Source of the DNA: Frankia alni ACN14a
GTDB taxonomy: Bacteria; Actinomycetota; Actinomycetes; Frankiales; Frankiaceae
Reading direction: 5' to 3'
NCBI RefSeq assembly: GCF_000058485.1
Contig: NC_008278.1
Location: 248,001-312,000, forward strand
DNA length: 64,000 nt
Shown: positions 46,456-55,682 of the stretch, one piece after another
Numbering within the stretch: the stretch's first letter is position 1
Layout of the letters: each line of letters starts with the position of its first letter
Notes under the pieces: model-generated
What the model saw: the letters and a program-made list of their open reading frames with translations, nothing else
What the model was told of the DNA's origin: nothing
The model's database searches: none
Program-made: the position numbers and the translations under genes

Positions 46456-46665
46456 GACTCGGCAGCCTGGCCGGCAGCCTCCGGCGGTACTGAACCGTGA
46501 GTGAACCGTAGCTGGACCTCGGAGATGCAGGCTTGTAGTTGCAGGTTCACAAGTTGCACGGTCAATGAGTGGGGAGCCAACGCCGGAGGCCGGACAGCGA
46601 CGGCAGCCACCAGAGCTGGCCGAGCACCCCAAGGGTGACGGGCTCGAAACTCGGATGGGAAAGGT

Positions 46666-46854
46666 ATGAAGGCGACATATGAGGCGCCGGTCCTCCAGGA
46701 TCAGGGATCGTTCCGGAAGGCCACCGGCTTCATCGGCTTCTTCGGAGGCTGGGGCTGGGGTGGTTGGGGCGGCCACCGGCATCACTGGGGCCGCTGGGGC
46801 CACCGGGGCCACGGCGGTTGGGGCGGCTGGGGCGGTTGGGGCGGTTGGGGCTGA
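46666..46854 (+). CDS. RiPP precursor with lasso-type leader and Gly/Trp/His-rich core
   Basis: 62 aa with GGAAAGG before the ATG. The first 21 residues match the lasso-type leader pattern: Tyr5, Pro8, Leu10, Gly14 and penultimate Thr20 (YEAPVLQDQGSF, then RKATG). The 41-residue remainder has 20 Gly, 9 Trp, 5 His, 3 Arg, 3 Phe and 1 Ile, ending in GGWGGWGGWG-type repeats. It has no Asp or Glu, so a lasso macrolactam cannot form. No RRE/B1, protease or cyclase gene is in the window, so any maturation would use enzymes elsewhere. His and Trp content suggests metal or membrane interaction, but function is unknown. Confidence 0.65.
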   Translation: MKATYEAPVLQDQGSFRKATGFIGFFGGWGWGGWGGHRHHWGRWGHRGHGGWGGWGGWGGWG

Positions 46855-46857
46855 TAG

Positions 46858-46897
46858 CCCACCAACCCACCAGCCCACCAGCCCAGCAGCCCACCAG
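46858..46897. repeat. five tandem copies of an 8-bp unit
   Basis: cccaccaa, cccaccag, cccaccag, cccagcag, cccaccag directly after the RiPP stop codon at 46852-46854. Short slippage-type array; no coding role seen. Confidence 0.8.
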
Positions 46898-46907
46898 TCC
46901 GACATCA

Positions 46908-47333
46908 TCAACGAGCAGAAACCGAGTGGCGACGAGCCGGCGAGCGGCCGTCGCCACTCGTCGTTTCCGGTCGCCGGGTCCGGCGGTGCCCGTCGCGTGC
47001 GAATCTTTCCAGGAACAGGCGATAGGAGGATCCCGGCTTCAGAATGTCGTCCCCGCCGACGCCGCCGGTATCGGTCTGTCGTATTCGGATGGCGCTGGGC
47101 CACGTGCCGCGGACAACCTCCGTGACATGTACGTCGGTGATCGTGAATGGTAGGCCGGAGATGGCCTTGGTCTGGGTCCTGTCGGTCTCCTGAACTCGAA
47201 CGATCGCGTCGGAGTCTGCTTTCATCTCGGCGATGCAGTGCAGGGCGGTCACGCTGTTGACGCCATCGCTCGGTGGCTGCCAGGGTACTTCCAAGCCAGA
47301 AGTTACGCTGTTCTTCGCGGAAAGTTCTTCCAA
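46908..47333 (-). pseudogene. decayed secreted-type hypothetical gene
   Basis: The complement encodes SVTALHCIAEMKADSDAIVR, FTITDVHVTEVVRGTWPSAI, RIRQTDTGG and LKPGSSYRLFLERF. This is the pattern of small extracytoplasmic proteins with a beta-sandwich (V..V..G...I.I.Q.G...L.PG..Y.LFL). After LERF the frame turns into Arg-rich noise, and neighbouring frames look equally poor, so the C-terminus is probably frameshifted. No signal peptide survives at the N-terminus. Confidence 0.45.
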
Positions 47334-47373
47334 GTCGGAAAACGCGCCATCCCGACGGCTCTAGGTTCACGGC

Positions 47374-48351
47374 ATGAAGAAGCGCAGAATCTCAGCCGTC
47401 CTCGGCGCGGCCCTCCTCTGTTCCCTGGTCGGCATAGCGCCGAGCGCGTCGGCGGCCGGTCCCGGTGCGACCGCCCCCGCGCACGGAGTTACCCCGGTGC
47501 GTCCACTGCACATTCTGCTCACCAACGACGATGGATGGCGGGGCACCGGAGGCTCCGACACCCCACTGATCGTCGCCCTGCGCGACGCCCTCAAGGCCGC
47601 CGGTCATGACGTCGTCGTCGTGGCACCCGGCACCGACCAGAGCGGCCAGGGCGGTCGTATCTCCGCACCCCCGCTGCAGCTCACGGTCGCCAGGCCCGAG
47701 CCATCGGTGTGGACGGTCACCCCGGGATCACCCTCGGACAGCGTGTTCTTCGCCTTCGACCAGGTCTTCACGAACGCCAAGCCCGACCTGGTCGTCTCCG
47801 GGATCAACCCCGGCAACAACCTCGGCCAGGCGGTCAACCACTCGGGCACCGTCAACGCGGCCGCGACCGCGCTCGAGTTCGGAGTGCCCGCGATCGCGGT
47901 CAGCCTGCAGACCTCGAGCACCTGGCGGGAGGGAACGGTCGTCGCTGCGAAGAGCTCGGCCGCCTACGTGGCGGATCTCGTCGCGCGGCTGGAAGGCCGG
48001 TCGCAGCACGGTGCGCTGATGCCCCCGGGAGTCGGTCTCAACGTCAACTACCCGCTCCTGGCCGGCCCCGTCGACCCCGCCACCGGCAAGCCCGGTTCGG
48101 TGCTGCCCCCCAGAGGGGTCCGGCCCACCACGCTGGACACCGGCGTGGCCCTCGACCTCGGCTACACGCCGACCAGCGGGCAGGCGGGACAGCCGGGTAC
48201 CTACACGATCGGGCTCACCCCGAACGACCAGGCCGCTCCCGCGGGTACCGACACCCGTGCCGTCCAGGACGGATACGTCAGCCTCACTCCACTGGAGGCG
48301 GACCGGGACGTGGACGGCTCCACCGAGAGCTGGCTCCACCGCATTCTCTGA
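47374..48351 (+). CDS. secreted SurE-like 5'/3'-nucleotidase (acid phosphatase)
   Basis: 325 aa. A signal peptide (MKKRRISAVLGAALLCSLVG, cleavage after SASA) precedes a SurE fold: metal site LLTNDDGW, VVVVAPGTDQSGQGG, VSGINPGNNLGQAVNHSGT, and AIAVSL. Cytosolic SurE proteins release phosphate from nucleotides; this exported form probably scavenges phosphate outside the cell. All metal-binding motifs are kept. No Pho box was recognised. Confidence 0.85.
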   Translation: MKKRRISAVLGAALLCSLVGIAPSASAAGPGATAPAHGVTPVRPLHILLTNDDGWRGTGGSDTPLIVALRDALKAAGHDVVVVAPGTDQSGQGGRISAPPLQLTVARPEPSVWTVTPGSPSDSVFFAFDQVFTNAKPDLVVSGINPGNNLGQAVNHSGTVNAAATALEFGVPAIAVSLQTSSTWREGTVVAAKSSAAYVADLVARLEGRSQHGALMPPGVGLNVNYPLLAGPVDPATGKPGSVLPPRGVRPTTLDTGVALDLGYTPTSGQAGQPGTYTIGLTPNDQAAPAGTDTRAVQDGYVSLTPLEADRDVDGSTESWLHRIL

Positions 48352-48573
48352 CGGTCGGAATTACGGGGACGTAGGGGATCTTCTACGCAGGACTGGCAGA
48401 TCGTGCTGCTCCTCTTCCACCGCGGGTGGCCGGTGCGGTGAGCAGGAAAACGCAATCCGCCCCGGTCACCACACGGTGCAGGGAACCGGGATGTGGCTCC
48501 GTGAACTCCCTCGTGCCCGGCGAACGTGCCAGATGCGCGACGAGATCCGGGGCCGGTCCTGGACGGAGGGGAG

Positions 48574-51090
48574 ATGCGTGATGATCCGAGCGCTCCTTGT
48601 CACATGGTGACCACTCTGACCCGGATGGGTCTCGAGGGGCCTTCGGCCGAGGGAGCGGCCCGGGCTACCGCACTGGTCGCGGAGGCGGTGGCCTACGCCC
48701 GAGGACTTGCTGACCTGAAGGAGACGGGCTACCAGGCGGCGGCGGACCTCGACCGGCGGCTGACGGGTCGAGCCGCCCTCATGCTGGCGCTGGACACGCC
48801 GCGCGCGGCGCGACTGCTCGCCGATTCGGAGGTGGTGCGCCGCACCCTCGCCACCGGCGCAGCGTCCGCCGCCGAGCAGTCCGCCGCGGACCGGGTGCGT
48901 GCGGCCTGTCACACGCTCGGGTTCGACCCGAAGGCGCGCGACCCGAAGGCGCGCGACGCGCCAGGCCGGCTCGTCGGGGACCTGACCGTGGAACAGGTCG
49001 TCGCCGCGGCCGCGGCCGTCGGTCGGATGTCGCGGCTGGCCGACTCGCTCACCGATCGGGCCGCCCGGGCGTCGGCGAGGCGCTGGTCAGCCGCGCTGGC
49101 TGCCGGACCGCCCGTGGAGCGGGAATTCACGGCCATTCGCCGGCGACTCGACAGCGTGCTGACATCGTCGGGACCGGGCGGTCCCGAGACGGACCCGTCC
49201 CGCCTCGCCACCCGCCTGCTGTCGGAGTCGGAGCTCGTCCACTGGCCGGTGCTCGCGGCGCGGCTCGCCCGTATCGGCGAGGCCATCCGCCACGCGCGGA
49301 TCGCCGCGATGGTGCGTGCCGCGAAGGCCCGGCTGACCGACCTGCAGGCGCAGCGCCGCCGGCAGGCGAGCGTGCGTGGTGGCGTCCACCTGGCCGGTCG
49401 GATGGGCCGGGCGGCGAACCTCCGCCCGCCGGCCTGGCCGCTCGCGGCTCCCCACGGCGAGACGCTGGCCTGGCTGCGCCGTCTTGTCTGCGCGCCGCTG
49501 CACACCCCCGACGTGGAACGAGCGCTGGCCGCAAGGCTGGGCGCGGACCTGTTCGACCTGCGCAGACCACCCCCGGAGCCGGCCTTCCTCGCCGGCGTCG
49601 ACATCGGGAACCTGCGGCCCGAGCATGTCGCGCCCTTCCTGCGCCGCATCAGCATGACCCGCCCCGTTCCGAGCGCCGAGGAGTTGTCGGAGGAATCCCT
49701 CGAGGCCGACCGCGGCGCTGTCAGCTGGGCGCGGCGCTCGGCGGACGAGCGGCGCTGGGGGCAGGCGGCCGACACCGGGGCGCCGCTGCTGCCGGAGGTG
49801 GTCGGAATACCGCATGTGGTGCACGGAATCTGGTTGGGCCAGCCGATGCCCGCGCGGACGGCCTTCCGCGACAACTACGGTGCGGCGGCCCGCCGGTACG
49901 CGGGCCAGGTCACCGTGGTGCTGTGGACGGATATCCCGCGTGCGCAGTGTGCGGCCGTCCTGGCCGAGCCCGCCCCCCTGGTCGGCGCGGCCGACCCGCT
50001 CCGGTACGTCCGCACCCTGGCGACCTGGGCCCGTGACAACGACGTGGCGCTGGTCAACGTCGACGAGGTCTTCCACGCCGACCATCCGCTGTACCTGCGT
50101 CCGCAGTACGTCCTGGAGATGGCGAAGCAGCGTCCCCGCGGCTACACGAGCGCGACCGATCATCTGCGGGTGGAACTCGTCCACACCTTCGGAGGTCTCT
50201 ACATCGACGGCGACATCCGATTCGACGCCGGATCGCCGGAAGGCGGGCACCCCGGCTCGGTCCCCGACCTGCTCGCGGCCGTCGCCGCCTCCACCTGTGG
50301 CTTCACCCTGAACATCCTGCCGATCGACCTCGGCATCAGCAACGACCTGATCGTCGGATCCGCCCGCCATCCGGCGCTGCGCCTGTGGATGGAATGCGCC
50401 AGGCTCAACTACTTCCCTCTGCAGCGGGAGATTGTCGGCGGCCTCGGGATGATGGCGCGGCCGTACGTCGGAGCCTCTCACCAGGGGCTGCGCCACCTCG
50501 CCCCGCACCGCACGGGACGGGTCCACCACGTCCCCCTCAAGCTGCTGGGCATCACCCGTGACGACCTCACCCCCACCGGGGGAGCCGTCGTCACCGCCAA
50601 CGAGATCACCTGGGTGCCCCGCGGGCGGGAACGAGTCGAGTTCGACGTGACCGGCGCCGATCCCGCCGATCCGGCCACCCGGGACGAAGTGCTGACGCGG
50701 ACGATGAGGCTCGTGACGTTCCTGCTCTGGCAGCTCGTGGCCAGGGAGGGCAACCTGTATCTGTCGGCGGTGGAGCCCGTCGTCCTCGCCCTGCCGGACC
50801 CGGACGCGGTCTGGATCGCCCTGCTGGGTTTCATCGCCGCTGCCGGCGCCGCGCGCGCTCTCGTCACGTCGGTCACCGACCACCGCCGCGGTGAGGACGG
50901 CACCCTCGAGTACATCCGGCTACCCCGCGAGGCGGAGGCGTTCCTGGATCGGGAGGCCAGTCCGCCGTCCTGGTTCGGCAGCGAACTGGCCGAACTCGAC
51001 CGGCCGGTGTGGCTCCTCGACGAGGCCGTCACCCCGGTCGCCCTGCGCACGCCGTCGGCGGCAGCCGCGGTGCTCGCCGGCCGGGCATGA
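48574..51090 (+). CDS. large protein with TcdA/TcdB-like glycosyltransferase domain
   Basis: 838 aa from ATG 48574 with GGAGGGG upstream; ATG 48604 is an alternative. Residues 1-400 are helical and Arg/Ala-rich. The glycosyltransferase domain (about 405-680) has IPHVVHGIWLGQPMP, VVLWTD, SATDHLRVELVHTFGG and the DXD motif YIDGDIRF (Asp545-Gly-Asp547), the layout of DXD sugar transferases including clostridial glucosylating toxins. The C-terminus (about 690-830) is unknown. No signal peptide or secretion domain. It could modify a cell component or be an effector. The Hen1 gene begins 99 bases downstream, so a functional link with RNA repair is possible but unproven. Confidence 0.7.
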   Translation: MRDDPSAPCHMVTTLTRMGLEGPSAEGAARATALVAEAVAYARGLADLKETGYQAAADLDRRLTGRAALMLALDTPRAARLLADSEVVRRTLATGAASAAEQSAADRVRAACHTLGFDPKARDPKARDAPGRLVGDLTVEQVVAAAAAVGRMSRLADSLTDRAARASARRWSAALAAGPPVEREFTAIRRRLDSVLTSSGPGGPETDPSRLATRLLSESELVHWPVLAARLARIGEAIRHARIAAMVRAAKARLTDLQAQRRRQASVRGGVHLAGRMGRAANLRPPAWPLAAPHGETLAWLRRLVCAPLHTPDVERALAARLGADLFDLRRPPPEPAFLAGVDIGNLRPEHVAPFLRRISMTRPVPSAEELSEESLEADRGAVSWARRSADERRWGQAADTGAPLLPEVVGIPHVVHGIWLGQPMPARTAFRDNYGAAARRYAGQVTVVLWTDIPRAQCAAVLAEPAPLVGAADPLRYVRTLATWARDNDVALVNVDEVFHADHPLYLRPQYVLEMAKQRPRGYTSATDHLRVELVHTFGGLYIDGDIRFDAGSPEGGHPGSVPDLLAAVAASTCGFTLNILPIDLGISNDLIVGSARHPALRLWMECARLNYFPLQREIVGGLGMMARPYVGASHQGLRHLAPHRTGRVHHVPLKLLGITRDDLTPTGGAVVTANEITWVPRGRERVEFDVTGADPADPATRDEVLTRTMRLVTFLLWQLVAREGNLYLSAVEPVVLALPDPDAVWIALLGFIAAAGAARALVTSVTDHRRGEDGTLEYIRLPREAEAFLDREASPPSWFGSELAELDRPVWLLDEAVTPVALRTPSAAAAVLAGRA

Positions 51091-51189
51091 TCGGACCGTT
51101 CGGGAACTTCCTTGCCCTGGAGGATTCGACGTCTGATTCGTCCCTCTGGAAAGCCGCGGCAGGCCGAAAAATGATGCGACGCGGGGGGA

Positions 51190-52632
51190 TTGTCTGAGCA
51201 AGACTGTTCAGTCGTGCTGCTGACCCTCGCCACGACGCATCCGCCGGCCCGCGACCTCGGGTTTCTGCTGCACAAGCATCCGGACCGGGTGCACTCGTTC
51301 ACCGAGCCGATGGGCACGGCGCACGTGTTCTACCCGGAGGCGACCGACGACAGGTGCACCGTCGCCCTGCTGCTGGAGGTGGACCCGGTCGGACTCGTGC
51401 GGGGGCGCAAGGGGGCGCCGGGGGAGGGGTTCGCGCTCGCCCAGTACGTCAACGACCGGCCATACGCCGCGTCGAGCATGCTCGCGATGGCGCTCAAGGA
51501 CGTCTTCCGCACGGCCATGACCGGCCGCTGCAACGCGCGGCCGGAGCTCGCCGCCGCGGCCATCCCGCTGGAGATCCACGTGCCGGCGGTCGCCTCCCGG
51601 GCGGGCTCGGACCTGCCGCGTCGCCTGTTCGAGCCGCTCGGCTGGCGGGTGGCGGTGGCGACCGGCCCGCTTGATCCCGACGTTCCCGCGTGGGGCGAGT
51701 CGCCCTACCTCGACGTCCGGCTGAGCGGGACGCTCCGGCTCGCCGAGGCGCTCAACCACCTGTACGTCCTGCTGCCGGTCCTCGATGACGCCAAGCACTA
51801 CCGGGTCGGCGGCGACGAGGTCGACAAGCTGCTGCGGGCCGGCGCCGACTGGCTGGCGAGCCATCCGGAGTCCGACCTCATCGCCCGCCGGTACCTGTCC
51901 CACCGCCGCGAGCTGACCCGTTCGGCGTTGGCCCGCCTCGCCGAGGTCGACGACACCGAGCCCGAGCAGCTCGACGACGCCCTCGGCGGCGCCGTCGAGC
52001 TGGACCCGCCGGACCGCCCGCTCTCCCTGGCCGAGCAGCGCCGCGGTGCGGTGCTCGCCGTGCTGCGCTCGCATGCCGCCCGCCGGGTCGGCGACCTCGG
52101 CTGCGGCGAGGGCCTGCTGGCCCGGGAGCTGCTCGGGGAGCGGACGATCGAGCACGTCCTCGCCGCGGACGTGTCCGCGCGGGCGCTGCGCATCGCGGGG
52201 AGTCGGCTGGGGGTGGAACGGATGAGCGACGCCCAGCGGGCCCGCCTCACCCTCATCCAGTCGTCGCTGACCTACCGGGACGAGCGGCTGACCGGGCTGG
52301 ACGCCGCGGTGCTGATGGAGGTCGTGGAGCACGTCGACCCCTCGCGGCTCAGCGCACTCGAGGCGACCGTCTTCGGCTATGCCGCCCCGGGCCTGGTGCT
52401 CGTCACCACCCCGAACGTGGAGCACAACGTCCGCTTCGCCACGCTGCCCGCGGGGGCGCTGCGCCACCGGGACCACCGCTTCGAGTGGTCCCGGGCGCAG
52501 TTGCGCGCCTGGGCCGGGCGGGTGGCCGCCGAGCACGGCTACACCGTCCGCCACCTGCCGATCGGTCCGGATGACCCCGAGGTCGGGCCGCCGACGCAGC
52601 TGGCCGTCTTCAGCCGGGCGGTGGCCGCATGA
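51190..52632 (+). CDS. hen1: Hen1 3'-terminal RNA ribose 2'-O-methyltransferase
   Basis: 480 aa if TTG 51190 (after GCGGGGGGA) is used; GTG 51214 would give a start like other bacterial Hen1 proteins (VLLTLATTHPPARDLGFLL). The N-terminal Hen1 domain includes LGFLLHKHPDRVHSF and YVNDRPYAASSMLAMAL. The methyltransferase has DLGCGEGLLARELLG, metal-binding EVVEHVDP and HRDHRFEWSRAQ. It methylates the 3'-terminal ribose at an RNA break before ligation so the repaired RNA resists renewed cleavage. The ATGA overlap with pnkp couples the two proteins, which form the Pnkp/Hen1 repair complex. Confidence 0.9.
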   Translation: MSEQDCSVVLLTLATTHPPARDLGFLLHKHPDRVHSFTEPMGTAHVFYPEATDDRCTVALLLEVDPVGLVRGRKGAPGEGFALAQYVNDRPYAASSMLAMALKDVFRTAMTGRCNARPELAAAAIPLEIHVPAVASRAGSDLPRRLFEPLGWRVAVATGPLDPDVPAWGESPYLDVRLSGTLRLAEALNHLYVLLPVLDDAKHYRVGGDEVDKLLRAGADWLASHPESDLIARRYLSHRRELTRSALARLAEVDDTEPEQLDDALGGAVELDPPDRPLSLAEQRRGAVLAVLRSHAARRVGDLGCGEGLLARELLGERTIEHVLAADVSARALRIAGSRLGVERMSDAQRARLTLIQSSLTYRDERLTGLDAAVLMEVVEHVDPSRLSALEATVFGYAAPGLVLVTTPNVEHNVRFATLPAGALRHRDHRFEWSRAQLRAWAGRVAAEHGYTVRHLPIGPDDPEVGPPTQLAVFSRAVAA

Positions 52633-55331
52633 CGCCCGACCGCGCCGAACCATCGCCGCCGTCGGGCTCGTCGCCGCTGTCGGGCTCGTCGCCGCCGTCG
52701 GGCTCGCCGTCGCCGCGGCAGCTTGGCGTTCCCGCGCTCAGCCTGGTCGTCCTGGTCGGGGTGAGCGGCTCGGGGAAGTCCACGTTCGCGCGGACCCACT
52801 TCCGGGCCACCGAGGTGATCTCGTCCGACTTCTGCCGCGGCCTGGTCGCCGACGACCCCAACGACCAGTCCGCGACGCCGGAGGCGTTCGAGCTGCTGCG
52901 CTACATTGCCGGCAAGCGCCTGGCGGCCGGACGGCTCACGGTGATCGACGCGACCAACGTCCAGCCGGACGCGCGCCGCCCGCTGGTCGCCCTAGCGCGC
53001 GAGCACGACGTGCTGCCCGTCGCGATCGTCCTCGACGTGCCCGAGGGGGTGTGCGCGGCGCGCAACGCCAGCCGCGCCGACCGCGACTTCGGCCCGCACG
53101 TCCTGCGCCGCCAGCGCGACCAGCTCCGGCGCGGGCTGCGGGGGCTGTCGCGCGAGGGGTTCCGCACCGTCCACCTGCTGCGCGGCGAAGGCGAGATCGC
53201 GGACGTCGGCATCACCCGGACGCCGCTGTTCAACGACCTGCGGCACGAGTCCGGCCCGTTCGACGTCATCGGGGACATCCACGGCTGCCGCGCGGAGCTG
53301 GAGACGCTGCTGGACCGCCTCGGCTACGCCGTGCGCCGCGACGAGGCGGGCCGGGCGGTCGGCGCCGTGCACCCGGACGGCCGTCGAGTGATCTTCGTGG
53401 GTGACCTCGTCGACCGCGGCCCGGACACTCCGGGGGTGCTGCGGCTGGCGATGGGGATGGTCGCCGCCGGCGAGGCGTTCTGCGTGCCGGGCAACCACGA
53501 GAACAAGCTGCTGCGGGCGCTGCGCGGCCGGGACGTGCGCATCGGCCACGGCCTGGCCGAGTCGCTCGCACAGCTCGCGACGGAGCCGGCGCAGTTCCGG
53601 GCGGAGGTCGAACGCTTCCTCGACGGACTGATCTCCCACTACGTGCTCGACGACGGCCGGCTGGTCGTCGCGCATGCCGGCCTGCCCGAGCGCTACCACG
53701 GCCGCGCCTCCGGGCGGGTTCGCGAGCTCTGCCTGTACGGGGAGACGACGGGTGAGAGCGACGAGTACGGCCTGCCGGTGCGCCACCCGTGGGCGCTGGA
53801 ATACCGGGGCCGGGCGACGGTGCTCTACGGCCACACGCCCGTGCCGACCCCGGAGTGGGTGAACAACACCCTCTGTGTCGACACCGGGTGCGTCTTCGGC
53901 GGGAGCCTGTCGGCCCTGCGCTACCCGGAGCGTGAGCTCGTCGCGGTGCCGGCGGCCGAGGTCTACTGGACGCCGGCGCGGCCGTTCCCGGCCAACCCCG
54001 AGGCCGTGGACTCCACCGAGCGGCCCACGGCGGGATCCGTGGCGGCGGGAGCGGCCGCGGTGGGATCGGCCGCGGTGGGCCGCCGGGATCCCGACGTCCT
54101 CGACCTCACCGACGTGCTGGGCACCCGGGTCGTCGAGACGCGCCACCAGAAGCGGATCAGCGTGCGGGAGGGAAACGCGGCCGCCGCCCTGGAGGTGATG
54201 AGCCGGTTCGCGATCGACCCGCGGTGGTTGCTGCACCTGCCGCCGACGATGAGCCCGGTGGCCACCTCCACCGTCGCGGACCTGCTCGAACATCCCGACC
54301 AGGCCTTCGAGGCCTACCGCGACGCCGGCGTCGACGCGGTGGTCTGCGAGGAGAAGCACATGGGTTCGCGGGCGGTCGCGCTGGTGTGCCGGTCGCTCGA
54401 CGCGGCGCGGGCCCGGTTCGGCGCGCCCGACGACCGGGCCGGCGCGGTGTGGACGCGCACCGGCCGGCCGTTCTTCCCCGGCGAGCTCACCGCGGAGCTC
54501 GTCGAGCGGTTGCGTGCCGCCGCCGAGGCGGCCGGGCTGTTCGACGAGCTGGCCACCTCCTGGCTGTTGTTCGACGCCGAGCTGCTGCCCTGGAGCGCCA
54601 AGGCCGGGCAGCTCCTGCGCGATCAGTACGCCGCGGTCGGCGCGGCTGCGCGCGCGTCCCTGCCGCTCGCGGTCGACCTGCTAGAGCAGGCGGCGCGGGG
54701 CGGCCTGGCGGTGGGCGACCTGCTGGCCCGCACCCGATCCCGGGCGGCGAACGCCGCCGCCTTCAGCGCCGCCTACCGGCCGTACCAGTGGCCCACCGAC
54801 GGCCTGCGCGGGGTTCGGATCGCCCCCTTCCAGGTGCTGGCGAGCGAGGGCGCGGCCCACCACACCCGGCCGCACGCCTGGCACCTCGACCTCGCCGACC
54901 GGCTGGTGGCCGCCGACCCCGATCTGGTCGCGCCGACCCGGCGGATCTTCGTCGACACCACGGAGCCGGACTCGGTCGCGACGGCGACCGCGTGGTGGAC
55001 CGAGCTGACCGCGGCGGGCGGTGAGGGGATGGTCGTCAAGCCCGCGGCGAACCTGACCGTCGGCCGCCGCGGCATCGTCCAGCCGGGGCTGAAGGTGCGC
55101 GGCCGGGAGTACCTGCGGATCATCTACGGCCCGGACTACACCGAGCCGGCCAACCTGGAACGCCTGCGGGAACGCGGCGTCGGGCACAAGCGCTCACTCG
55201 CCCAGCGCGAATACGCCCTCGGGCTGGAGGCGCTCGACCGCCTCGCGCTCGGCGAACCGCTGTGGCGGGTGCACGAATGCGTCTTCGCCGTGCTCGCCCT
55301 GGAATCCGAGCCGGTCGACCCGCGGCTGTGA
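52629..55331 (+). CDS. pnkp: Pnkp: polynucleotide kinase-phosphatase-ligase-like RNA repair protein
   Basis: 900 aa. Three modules. Kinase: GVSGSGKSTFART, residues 40-190. Metallophosphatase: GDIHGCRAE, GDLVDRGPDT, GNHENKLL, about 210-440. Ligase-type nucleotidyltransferase: EEKHMGSRAV with the adenylated Lys576, LLFDAELLPW, GEGMVVKPA, LKVRGREYLRIIYG. A Pro/Ser-repeat leader (SGSSPLSGSSPPSGS) precedes the kinase. It heals both ends of cut RNA and, with Hen1, seals them, repairing tRNAs cut by ribotoxins. Start ATG 52629 lies in the hen1 stop. RNA repair near ribonuclease toxins (EndoU at 19445) is suggestive. Confidence 0.9.
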   Translation: MTPDRAEPSPPSGSSPLSGSSPPSGSPSPRQLGVPALSLVVLVGVSGSGKSTFARTHFRATEVISSDFCRGLVADDPNDQSATPEAFELLRYIAGKRLAAGRLTVIDATNVQPDARRPLVALAREHDVLPVAIVLDVPEGVCAARNASRADRDFGPHVLRRQRDQLRRGLRGLSREGFRTVHLLRGEGEIADVGITRTPLFNDLRHESGPFDVIGDIHGCRAELETLLDRLGYAVRRDEAGRAVGAVHPDGRRVIFVGDLVDRGPDTPGVLRLAMGMVAAGEAFCVPGNHENKLLRALRGRDVRIGHGLAESLAQLATEPAQFRAEVERFLDGLISHYVLDDGRLVVAHAGLPERYHGRASGRVRELCLYGETTGESDEYGLPVRHPWALEYRGRATVLYGHTPVPTPEWVNNTLCVDTGCVFGGSLSALRYPERELVAVPAAEVYWTPARPFPANPEAVDSTERPTAGSVAAGAAAVGSAAVGRRDPDVLDLTDVLGTRVVETRHQKRISVREGNAAAALEVMSRFAIDPRWLLHLPPTMSPVATSTVADLLEHPDQAFEAYRDAGVDAVVCEEKHMGSRAVALVCRSLDAARARFGAPDDRAGAVWTRTGRPFFPGELTAELVERLRAAAEAAGLFDELATSWLLFDAELLPWSAKAGQLLRDQYAAVGAAARASLPLAVDLLEQAARGGLAVGDLLARTRSRAANAAAFSAAYRPYQWPTDGLRGVRIAPFQVLASEGAAHHTRPHAWHLDLADRLVAADPDLVAPTRRIFVDTTEPDSVATATAWWTELTAAGGEGMVVKPAANLTVGRRGIVQPGLKVRGREYLRIIYGPDYTEPANLERLRERGVGHKRSLAQREYALGLEALDRLALGEPLWRVHECVFAVLALESEPVDPRL

Positions 55332-55346
55332 GCCGCCTGGTCACCA

Positions 55347-55640
55347 TCATTGTTCTTCGGACTGACCGCCGCGGTGGGGCTCGGGGTTGAGGAGGGCGTG
55401 GATCGAGTCGATGAGGCTGAGGCGGCCGCCGTCGGGGGTGTGGATGGCGGTGGGGGTGATGTGGCGGGTGGCGTGGGCGAGTCTGCTGGCGGGTTCGGGT
55501 CCGGGCAGCAGGGGTGGGGCGGCGGTGAGGACCCGGCCGTCGGCGGTGCGGGCGGTGACGGTGCCGTCGGGGGCGCGGTCGAGGCGGATGTCGTCGTCGT
55601 GGACGGCCCGATGATGGGCCGAGCAGATCAGCAGTAGCCG
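55347..55640 (-). pseudogene. 3' part of a DUF222-HNH endonuclease gene split by the integrated element
   Basis: The complement reads LLLICSAHHRAVHDDDI, the second half of an HNH nuclease motif, then TARTADGRVLTAAPPLLPG to a stop at 55347. No start belongs to it. The 5' part is at complement 63158-64000. The gene end lies only 15 bases from the convergent pnkp stop. Confidence 0.8.
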
Positions 55641-55652
55641 GCTCACGCCCTG
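55629..55652. other. left attachment site of the element (attL), inferred
   Basis: Host sequence (cagcagtag) meets element sequence (gctcacgccctg) around CCG at 55638-55640. The same CCG occurs at the right junction (63158-63160). The integrase gene starts 43 bases inside. The exact crossover dinucleotide cannot be fixed from one copy. Confidence 0.5.
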
Positions 55653-55682
55653 ATTAAGGCACTGCCGTTTTAGAATAGTTCT

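Noticed and set aside
46666-46854. True lasso peptide cluster
   Set aside because: Core has no Asp/Glu for the macrolactam ring and no maturation genes are nearby.
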